Assembly: GCF_018128965.1 (NCBI RefSeq)
Contig: NZ_JAAEDH010000023.1
Location: forward strand, 1 to 64,000
Reading direction: 5' to 3'
Origin: Plastoroseomonas arctica
GTDB lineage: Bacteria; Pseudomonadota; Alphaproteobacteria; Acetobacterales; Acetobacteraceae
DNA length: 64,000 bases
Part shown: in pieces, positions 36,763 to 42,997 of the stretch
How positions within the stretch are numbered: the stretch's first letter is position 1
How the letters are laid out: each line of letters begins with the position of its first letter
Program-made: the position numbers and the translations under genes
Notes under the pieces: generated by a model
What the model was told of the DNA's origin: nothing
The model's input: the letters and a program-made list of their open reading frames with translations, nothing else
The model's database searches: none

Positions 36763-37788
36763 TCACTGCCACAGCCCCTTCGCCGCCAGCCAGTCCTGCA
36801 CCAGCGCCGCCACCTGGTCGCTGTTGCGGTCCATCATGATCATGTGGCTGTTGCCGCGGATCCCGCGCTCGGGAAGGTCGACCACGTCGACGCTGCCGCC
36901 GGCGGCGCGGACCGCCTCGGCGAAGCGCACGCCGTTGGCGCGGATGGTCGGCCAACGCGGATCGCCCGCGATGTAGTCGCCATACACCATAAGGATGGGG
37001 ATGTTGCGGAGCGCGGCGACCTTTGCCGGGTCGCCAACCGCGGCCGGTTCGATCAGCACCAGCGCGCGCACCGCCTCCGGCCGCTCCTGCGCCGCGCGCC
37101 AGCCGAACAGACCGGCCTGGCTGTGCACCATCACCACCGATGGCCCGACGCGGTCGAGCAGCGCCAGGTAGGCGTCGAGCGCGAGCGCATCCGTGGTCGT
37201 GAAGCGCGGCACGACCTGGCGCATGAAGGCCAGGTAGCTCTCGCGATCGGCGGGGAACTGGTTGCCCGGCAGCAGCTCCTGCCGACGATAGGACCCCTGC
37301 CCGGCGCCGATGCGGAAGCGCTCATAGGGGTTGTCCAGGGTCAGCGTCAGCGCCTGGCCGCCGGTCTGCTCCGGGATCTGGCTCCATCCCGCGCGGCCAC
37401 GCTCGACCGCGTCGCTCACATAGGTGGCCCAGCCGCGGCGCAGAAAAAAGTGCTGCCAGCCCTCGCGGCCATCGGGCGTCGTCTCCCACGTCACGCCCGT
37501 GAGGCCGCCGCCATGCCACATGAGCAAGGGCACGCGACCGCGCATCGGCGCGGGCACCATGTACTGGGCGTACATGCCGCCCATCAGGTAGGTGCCGTTG
37601 GGGTCGACGCGGGCGGGAACGCCGCCGGGTGCGAACAGCACCTCGCGGATCGGTTGGCCCGAGACCACCACCTCGCGCCCGCCGACATGGAAGCTGCCCC
37701 AGCGCGCGAGGGTGAGGGGCTCGTCGGCCGGTGCCGCGCCCGGCAGCAGGGCGGCGGCGATGGCGGCGGCGCGGATCGTGTTCTTCAT
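36763..37788 (-). CDS. Secreted alpha/beta hydrolase
   Basis: 341 aa. MKNTIRAAAIAAALLPGAAPAD is a signal peptide, so the enzyme is periplasmic. The oxyanion strand is PLLMWHGGGLTG, the nucleophile elbow is VVMVHSQAGLFG (Ser in HSQAG), a candidate acid lies in ILMVYGDYIAGD and the His in GNSHMIMMDRN. This matches alpha/beta-hydrolase esterases of the group with YAQYMVP and NPYERFRIG segments. The substrate is unknown. It is co-directional with the MFS gene (68-nt gap) and may share its transcript. Confidence 0.82.
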   Translation of the reverse strand: MKNTIRAAAIAAALLPGAAPADEPLTLARWGSFHVGGREVVVSGQPIREVLFAPGGVPARVDPNGTYLMGGMYAQYMVPAPMRGRVPLLMWHGGGLTGVTWETTPDGREGWQHFFLRRGWATYVSDAVERGRAGWSQIPEQTGGQALTLTLDNPYERFRIGAGQGSYRRQELLPGNQFPADRESYLAFMRQVVPRFTTTDALALDAYLALLDRVGPSVVMVHSQAGLFGWRAAQERPEAVRALVLIEPAAVGDPAKVAALRNIPILMVYGDYIAGDPRWPTIRANGVRFAEAVRAAGGSVDVVDLPERGIRGNSHMIMMDRNSDQVAALVQDWLAAKGLWQ

Positions 37789-37888
37789 GCTCGTTCTCCC
37801 GGCGCACGAATGATGGCGCAGGCCCGGGGGCTTGCGAAGGGGGCGGAACGGTCCTTGGCTGTGCCGTGCTGGGCGGGGGGGGATTCGG

Positions 37889-38446
37889 GTGAACGAGACG
37901 GTTGTGCCGACGCGGGGGGAGCTGTTCCTCGGCTATGCCAAGGCGGGGCTGTTCGGCTTCGGGGGTGTGGCGGCCTGGGCGCGGCGCATCATCGTCGAGG
38001 AGCGGCGCTGGCTGACCGAGCGCGAATACGCCGAGGTTCTTGGCCTGGGCCAGGTGCTGCCGGGACCCAATGTGGGCAATGCGGCGGTCATGATCGGGCG
38101 GCGCTTTCATGGCCTTCCCGGCTCGCTCTGCGCCACCGCCGGGCTCTACATCGGTCCGCTGTGCATCCTGCTGCTGCTGGCGGCCTTCTACGATGCCTAT
38201 GGCCAGGTGCCGCGCATCGGCGCGCTGATGCAGGGCATCGCGGCCGCGGCCGCCGGCATGGTGATCGGGACCGCGATCAAGATGGGGTCGCGGCTGAAGG
38301 CGCCACCCGAGATGGTTGCGCTCGGGCTGCTCGCCGCCGCCGCGGCGTTCTGGTGGCGGGTGCCGCTGCCACTGATCGTGCTCGGGCTCGGGCCGGTCGG
38401 CATCTTCTGTGCCTGGCGCCGGCAGCGCCCCGAGGCGGCGCACTGA
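37889..38446 (+). CDS. Chromate transporter, N-terminal-type half (short CHR)
   Basis: 185 aa. One CHR domain with GYAKAGLFGFGGVAAWARRIIVEERRWLTEREYAEVLGLGQVLPGPN, the family signature, and about five hydrophobic segments. Short CHR proteins come as pairs that together match one long ChrA pump; this is the first half. A GTG start at 37889 lies behind a G-rich stretch. Its stop overlaps the start of the second half (TGATG). These pairs are usually annotated as chromate efflux, but the true substrate in a given species is often untested. Confidence 0.9.
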   Translation: MNETVVPTRGELFLGYAKAGLFGFGGVAAWARRIIVEERRWLTEREYAEVLGLGQVLPGPNVGNAAVMIGRRFHGLPGSLCATAGLYIGPLCILLLLAAFYDAYGQVPRIGALMQGIAAAAAGMVIGTAIKMGSRLKAPPEMVALGLLAAAAAFWWRVPLPLIVLGLGPVGIFCAWRRQRPEAAH

Positions 38447-38961
38447 TGGTCTGGGGCCTGTTCGTCATATTTGCGTCCATCTCGCTCATCGCCGTGGGCG
38501 GGGCGACGTCCTCGCTGAACGAGATCCACCGGCAGCTGGTTGAGAACCGCCACTGGCTCGACGACCGCACCTTCGGGCAGCTGTTCGCCCTCGCCCAGGC
38601 CGCGCCCGGGCCGAACGTGCTGGCCGTGAGCCTGTTCGGCTACTGGATCGCCGGCCTTCCGGGATTGGCAGCCTCAACGGCGGGGATGCTGCTGCCGGCC
38701 GGCACGCTGGCCTTCTTCGTCGGCGGCCTCGCGCAGCGATTGAAGGGGCATCCGGCGCTCAAGGCGATCAATGGCGGGCTGGTGCCGCTGGCCGTCGGGC
38801 TGATCCTGGCCGGCGGGGTGACGCTGGCGGCGACCGCCGCCGCGCATGGCTGGGGCTGGATCGGCATGACGGCGCTGAGCGCCGCCTTCGTCTGGCGGAC
38901 GAATTTTTCGCCGCTGTGGATGCTGGCGTGCGGCGCCGTTCTCGGGCTTATCATCGGCTGA
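38446..38961 (+). CDS. Chromate transporter, C-terminal-type half (short CHR)
   Basis: 171 aa with a second CHR domain: SISLIAVGGATSSLNEIHRQLVENRHWLDDRTFGQLFALAQAAPGPN and five to six hydrophobic segments. It pairs with the preceding short CHR protein; both signatures end in PGPN. Translational coupling (TGATG) indicates a heterodimer made in equal amounts. Confidence 0.9.
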   Translation: MVWGLFVIFASISLIAVGGATSSLNEIHRQLVENRHWLDDRTFGQLFALAQAAPGPNVLAVSLFGYWIAGLPGLAASTAGMLLPAGTLAFFVGGLAQRLKGHPALKAINGGLVPLAVGLILAGGVTLAATAAAHGWGWIGMTALSAAFVWRTNFSPLWMLACGAVLGLIIG

Positions 38962-38981
38962 AACGGGGAAGGATACGAGGA

Positions 38982-39755
38982 ATGACGATGATGATGCTGC
39001 GGCGCGCCTGCCTCGCTGCGCTTCTGCTGGCGATGCCGGGCCTTGCGACGGCCGCAGACATCCGCGTGATGATCTCGGGCGCCTTCTTCGAACCGTTTCG
39101 CCAGGTGGTGCCGCAATTCGAGCGCGCGACCGGCCACCGCGTCGTGACCATCCAGGGTGCGTCGATGGGCAATGCGCCGGACGCCATCCCGGTACGCCTT
39201 GCGCGTGGCGAGGTGGCGGAGGTGATGATCCTCGCCGCGCCGGCGCTGGATGCACTCATCGCCTCGGGCCAGGCGGCCCCGGGCAGCCGCGTCGATCTCG
39301 TGCGCAGCCTGATCGGGATGAGCGTGCGCGCGGGCGCGCGGCGGTGGGACATCTCGACCGAAGAAGGCTTCGTGCGCGCGCTGCGCGAGGCGAGTTCCAT
39401 CGCCTATTCGGCAAGCGCGAGCGGCACCTACTTCTCTCAGACGCTACTCCAGCGCATGGGCCTCGAGGCCGAGATCGGCCCCAAGGCGCGCCGTATCCTG
39501 AGCGAGCGGGTGGGCGCGGTGGTGGCGCGCGGCGATGCCGAGCTGGGACTTCAGCAGGTGAGCGAGCTGCTCCCGATCGCGGGGCTGGATTTCATCGGCG
39601 TGCTGCCGCCCTCGGTGCAGCAGGCGACGATTTTCTCGGCCGGCATCGGCACGCGCGCCGAGGAGCCGGCAGCAGCGCGCGCCCTGGTGGCTTTCCTCGC
39701 CGGGCCGGAGGTGGTGGAAGCGATCCGTGCGGCGGGTCTGGAGCCGTTGCGCTAG
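38982..39755 (+). CDS. Orphan substrate-binding protein, ModA-like
   Basis: 257 aa. MTMMMLRRACLAALLLAMPGLATAAD is a signal peptide. The mature part has a PBP type 2 (SBP_bac_11, molybdate-binding-like) pattern: VVPQFERATGHRVVTIQGAS, ARGEVAEVMILAAPALDAL, SIAYSASASGTYFSQTLLQRMG and a C-terminal LVAFLAGPEVVEAIRAAG. No permease or ATPase lies beside it. It follows the chromate transporter genes by 20 nt and may be co-transcribed. A 44-nt piece of its 3' end is repeated at 40551-40594. Confidence 0.8.
   Translation: MTMMMLRRACLAALLLAMPGLATAADIRVMISGAFFEPFRQVVPQFERATGHRVVTIQGASMGNAPDAIPVRLARGEVAEVMILAAPALDALIASGQAAPGSRVDLVRSLIGMSVRAGARRWDISTEEGFVRALREASSIAYSASASGTYFSQTLLQRMGLEAEIGPKARRILSERVGAVVARGDAELGLQQVSELLPIAGLDFIGVLPPSVQQATIFSAGIGTRAEEPAAARALVAFLAGPEVVEAIRAAGLEPLR
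39700..39743 (+). repeat. 44-bp direct repeat, left copy (inside binding-protein gene)
   Basis: Matches 40551-40594 at 38 of 44 positions in the same orientation. It encodes AGPEVVEAIRAAGLE of the binding protein. The two copies flank the TPR gene and its promoter. Confidence 0.75.
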
Positions 39756-39807
39756 GCAAAGCCGGCGGAGAGGACGTCCGTCCGAACCGCCGCGCCCTCG
39801 TTCGCGG

Positions 39808-40467
39808 CTACCGCAGCCTCTGCTCGATCAACGCCAGTTCGGCGCCAGCTTCGGTGCGGCCGAGGCGGTTGGCCTCCGCGAGGTCTGCGCGCGTTGCCTC
39901 GATGTCTCGCCGAGACGCATGCACGCGCGCGCGATTGTGGAACGCCAGTGCATAGGTTGGGTCGAGCCGGATCGCCTCGCTGTAATCGGCGATGGCGGCA
40001 TCGGCATTGCCGCGCAGCCCATGGAGGTTGCCGCGGTTGTTGTAGGGGCGCGGCGAGCGCGGATCGAGGCGAACGGCTTCGTTGAGGTCAACGAAGGCCG
40101 CATCGAGGTTGCCGCGGTTGATATGGACGACGCCGCGCGTGTTGTAGGGCCCGGCGAGGCGGGGATCGAGACGGATCGCTTCGTCACAATCGGCAAGCGC
40201 CGCATCCCGGTTGCCCAAATTCTCGTAGGCGACGCAGCGATTGCCAAAGGCCACGGCGCGGCGCGCGGCGCGGATCTCGGCGCCGCGATCGAGGAGGACG
40301 GTACAGGCGGCGACCGCGGCTGCCGGCGCCTCGTTCACGCGCTGGCAGGCCCGCGAACCGTCATCATCCTTCAGCAGCCAGCGGGTGCCGATGCCGATCA
40401 GCGCCACCAGAAGGGCAAAACCGGTGACGATATTAAAGAGCGTTCGCAAGACAGGCCTCGTTACCAT
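39808..40467 (-). CDS. Membrane-anchored TPR protein
   Basis: 219 aa. One N-terminal membrane segment (about 13-32), then a linker with a Cys-containing stretch and about four tetratricopeptide repeats (residues about 75-205), each with the NRG...G(N/D)...A...D..EAIRLDP pattern. Likely a periplasmic protein-interaction module. Convergent with the binding-protein gene. No Shine-Dalgarno is visible; a good promoter lies 14-41 nt ahead, giving an almost leaderless mRNA. Its upstream region is the most AT-rich stretch noticed in the window. Confidence 0.82.
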   Translation of the reverse strand: MVTRPVLRTLFNIVTGFALLVALIGIGTRWLLKDDDGSRACQRVNEAPAAAVAACTVLLDRGAEIRAARRAVAFGNRCVAYENLGNRDAALADCDEAIRLDPRLAGPYNTRGVVHINRGNLDAAFVDLNEAVRLDPRSPRPYNNRGNLHGLRGNADAAIADYSEAIRLDPTYALAFHNRARVHASRRDIEATRADLAEANRLGRTEAGAELALIEQRLR

Positions 40468-40480
40468 AAATTGTTTTTAT

Positions 40481-40508
40481 ATCGTAGCAATTCGCATCGT
40501 TTCGTCAA
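40481..40508 (-). promoter_or_regulatory. Candidate sigma-70 promoter for the TPR gene
   Basis: On the minus strand TTGACG (40508-40503) and TACGAT (40486-40481) are separated by 16 nt. The predicted transcript would start only a few bases before the ATG at 40467, consistent with the missing ribosome-binding site. Confidence 0.45.
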
Positions 40509-40550
40509 TACAGTGGCGTCCATGCGGCCGCGCGATGCTTGGTTTGCCGA

Positions 40551-40594
40551 CCGGGCCGGAGGTGGTCGAGGCGATCCATGCGACGGGGCTGTAG
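40551..40594 (+). pseudogene. Remnant of the 3' end of a binding-protein gene (right copy of direct repeat)
   Basis: The frame reads TGPEVVEAIHATGL and then TAG, against AGPEVVEAIRAAGLE in the intact gene at 38982-39755. The GAG codon after GL has become TAG. Upstream of 40551 there is no further similarity, so only the last few codons of a second copy remain. It is not expected to be expressed. Confidence 0.65.
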
Positions 40595-40602
40595 CCGGCG
40601 CG

Positions 40603-41151
40603 TCAGTAGATGTCCTTGAAGGACGCGAAGTTCATGATCGCGCCGATCTTGGTCATGTAGAAATCCGTCCCCGGCGCGCTCGCGCGATTGGCCGGGTTGC
40701 CCTTGATGAAGGTGTCCGCGTCCCAGGTGCGGTCCTCGGCCACCGGCATCACGTCGTTCCACGGGTCGATGAAGCGGATCTTGGTGTCGCTCGCGCCCAC
40801 CACGACGACATTGTGCGACCCCGCCGGGTTCCACCGGCCCGCGACCCAGACGGGGCCCATGGTCAGCCATTTGCGGAAATCGCTCGCACTCCAGGACTGT
40901 CCGGCGCCCCAGGGATGCAGGCCCACGGCCTTGGCCGCCTTCATGTAGTCCCGCGTCAGCAACCCGGTGGTCTTCTTGGCGGAATCGACCTGAATGCCGG
41001 CACCACTGAGCTTGCCTTCGATGGTGAATTCATCCCAGTTCTTGTACGAATACATCATGCGCAGGCACATCAACCAGCACTCGGTGTTGATGGTCTGGGC
41101 GTACTGCTTCATGGTTTCCCAGTTCGGTGCCATCTGAAGCGCGTCGGCCAT
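40603..41151 (-). CDS. Papain-like cysteine protease family protein
   Basis: 182 aa. The pattern resembles papain-like/C39-C70-type (AvrRpt2-like) domains: Cys25 in NTECWLMCLRMMYSY is the candidate nucleophile, His113 in AGSHNVVVVGA the base, and Asp129 or Asn132 in FIDPWND the third residue. No signal peptide is seen, so the protein is cytosolic or exported by a specialised route. GGGAGGA lies before ATG 41151, which decides the start. Substrate unknown; an effector or toxin-like role is possible but unproven. Confidence 0.72.
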   Translation of the reverse strand: MADALQMAPNWETMKQYAQTINTECWLMCLRMMYSYKNWDEFTIEGKLSGAGIQVDSAKKTTGLLTRDYMKAAKAVGLHPWGAGQSWSASDFRKWLTMGPVWVAGRWNPAGSHNVVVVGASDTKIRFIDPWNDVMPVAEDRTWDADTFIKGNPANRASAPGTDFYMTKIGAIMNFASFKDIY

Positions 41152-41249
41152 GGTATCCTCCCTGCGATCCCAGCGGGCCCTGTATCGGGCACGGAACGAT
41201 AGGCGAGATCTTCCGGCTGCCGGTAGTGAAACAACGGCAACCAGTGCCC

Positions 41250-42572
41250 TCAATGCAGCTTCACCCCCGGCTCCGCCCGCTGGGAGAGCAGGCCCGCGAT
41301 GGTGCGCCACAGCGTCGGCGCCCCGCCATGCAACGCCGTGAGGTGCATCTTGTAGAGCGAGCGGTACATCAGCCGCGCGAAGTAGCCCTCGATGAACATG
41401 CTTTTCCCGACCAGGAAGCCCATCAGGCTGCCAACGGTGCTGTATTTGCCCAAGGAGACCAGCGAGCCGAAATCCCGATAGACGAAGGGCGTGAGCGGCT
41501 TGCCGCTCAGCATCCGATCGATCTGCGCGATCATGTGGCTGGCCTGCTGGTGCGCCGCCTGGGCACGCGGCGGCACCGGCGCCGGGTGGCCCTCGCGCGG
41601 GCAGGATGCGCAGTCGCCGATCGCGAAGACCGCCGGGTCGCGCGTCGTCTGCAGCGTCGGCAGCACGACGACCTGGTTGATGCGGTTGGTCTCGAGCCCG
41701 CCGATCTCACGCAGGAAATCCGGCGCCTTGACCCCCGCCGACCAGACCACGAGTTCCGCCGGCACCACCGCCCCATCGGCCATCACCACGCCATCGGCCC
41801 GCACCTCCGAGACGCGGGTGCCGGCCATCACCTCCACGCCGAGCTGTCCCAGCAGGTCGGCGGTCGCGGTGGAGATGCGCTCGGGCAGTGCGGGCAGAAT
41901 GCGCGGCGCCGCCTCGACCAGCACGATGCGGATGTCGCGTTCGGGCAGGATGCGATCCAGGCCATAGGCGACGACGGCGCGCACGGTGCGGTGCAGCTCG
42001 GCCGCGAGCTCGGTGCCCGTGGCCCCCGCGCCGATGATGGCGACGTGCAGCTGGCCCGGGCGCACCGGCTCGGGCTGTGAATTCGCGCGCAGGCACGCGT
42101 TCACCAGGCGGCGGTGGAAGCGGCTCGCCTGGTCGGGCGTCTCCAGCGGGATGGCGAATTGCGCCGCGCCGGGCGTCCCGAAATCATTGGTCACGCTGCC
42201 CACCGCGATGATGAGCGTGTCGTACCCGACGCGCCGCGCCGGCGTGATCTCACGTCCCTCATCATCAGACATGGCGCCGAGTTCGATCTCTCGCGCAGCG
42301 CGGTCGAGTCCGACCATCTCGCCGAAGCTGTAGGTGAAATGGTGCCAATGCGCCTGGGCCATGTAGTTCAGCTCGTGCTGCGCGCGGTCCAGGCTGCCGG
42401 CCGCCACGGAGTGGAGCAGCGGCTTCCACAGATGCGTGCGCGCGCGCTCGACCAGGGTGACGCTCGCCCGGGTCCCGCGCCCGTAGCGGTTGCCGAGCCG
42501 GGTCGCGAGTTCCAGGCCCGCGGCGCCGCCGCCGACGATGACGATGCGATGACGTTCGCCGGCTTGACCCAT
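41250..42572 (-). CDS. NAD(P)/FAD-dependent oxidoreductase, type II NADH dehydrogenase-like
   Basis: 440 aa. FAD-binding GGGAAGLELATRLG near the N-terminus, a second dinucleotide motif GAGATGTELAAELH, the FAD-contact AIGDCASCP, and a C-terminal hydrophobic/amphipathic region (YFARLMYRSLYKMHLTALHG) that fits membrane association. NDH-2 enzymes pass electrons from NADH to quinone without pumping protons. The start at 42572 places the FAD motif close to the N-terminus; the open frame upstream is not family-like. Convergent with nothing: it is divergent from the zinc-finger gene. Confidence 0.9.
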   Translation of the reverse strand: MGQAGERHRIVIVGGGAAGLELATRLGNRYGRGTRASVTLVERARTHLWKPLLHSVAAGSLDRAQHELNYMAQAHWHHFTYSFGEMVGLDRAAREIELGAMSDDEGREITPARRVGYDTLIIAVGSVTNDFGTPGAAQFAIPLETPDQASRFHRRLVNACLRANSQPEPVRPGQLHVAIIGAGATGTELAAELHRTVRAVVAYGLDRILPERDIRIVLVEAAPRILPALPERISTATADLLGQLGVEVMAGTRVSEVRADGVVMADGAVVPAELVVWSAGVKAPDFLREIGGLETNRINQVVVLPTLQTTRDPAVFAIGDCASCPREGHPAPVPPRAQAAHQQASHMIAQIDRMLSGKPLTPFVYRDFGSLVSLGKYSTVGSLMGFLVGKSMFIEGYFARLMYRSLYKMHLTALHGGAPTLWRTIAGLLSQRAEPGVKLH

Positions 42573-42769
42573 CGGCCCTGATCCCCCCCGCGGGTAAGGC
42601 CGGGGGCGTGATAGCCTCGGCAGCCCTGGTGCCGCGACCGCCATCCTGGCCCGCGCCGGGACCGGCGCCAAGACAAAGCGCGCGTTGGCGCCCCTGCCCC
42701 TCCCCTGGCCGGGCGCGGCATCCCTCAGTAAGGTGCGCCGCGACGCCGAAGCCCGCCTCGAGGAATGCC

Positions 42770-42997
42770 ATGCGCGACCCGAACCAGACCGGCTACACCC
42801 CGCATGCGATCGCCGGGATCACGCCGGACCAGCGCGTCATGGTCGATCGCCGCGCCGTGCCCTGCGACGGCGAGGTGGCCGGCGCGCTTGGCCATCCCCG
42901 TGTCTGGCTGCGGATCGAGGGGCACGAGGTCACCTGCCCCTACTGCTCGATCACCTATGTTCTGAAGGATGGCGCGGGCGGCGATGGCCACCACTGA
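42770..42997 (+). CDS. CHCC-type zinc-finger domain-containing protein
   Basis: 75 aa. The Cys-His-Cys-Cys pattern is clear: VPCDG, then GHPRVWLRI and EVTCPYCSITYVL. This matches the zinc-finger family related to mitochondrial NDUFS6, common as a stand-alone small protein in alphaproteobacteria and linked to complex I assembly in mitochondria. AGGA before ATG 42770 decides the start. Its 3' end overlaps the probable polA start region. Confidence 0.88.
   Translation: MRDPNQTGYTPHAIAGITPDQRVMVDRRAVPCDGEVAGALGHPRVWLRIEGHEVTCPYCSITYVLKDGAGGDGHH

Noticed and set aside
34272-38961. Very long open frames on the opposite strand or across several genes (e.g. 34272-36335 minus and 36709-38961 plus)
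   Set aside because: They overlap clear genes such as sua5, the MFS permease and the esterase, have Arg/Ala/Gly/His-rich sequence without domains, and arise from the high GC content. Only the 38446-38961 tail is a real gene.
39756-39807. Possible terminator between the binding-protein and TPR genes
   Set aside because: GGCGG/CCGCC and a GGACGTCC palindrome are present, but the stems are short and there is no T-run; too weak to list.
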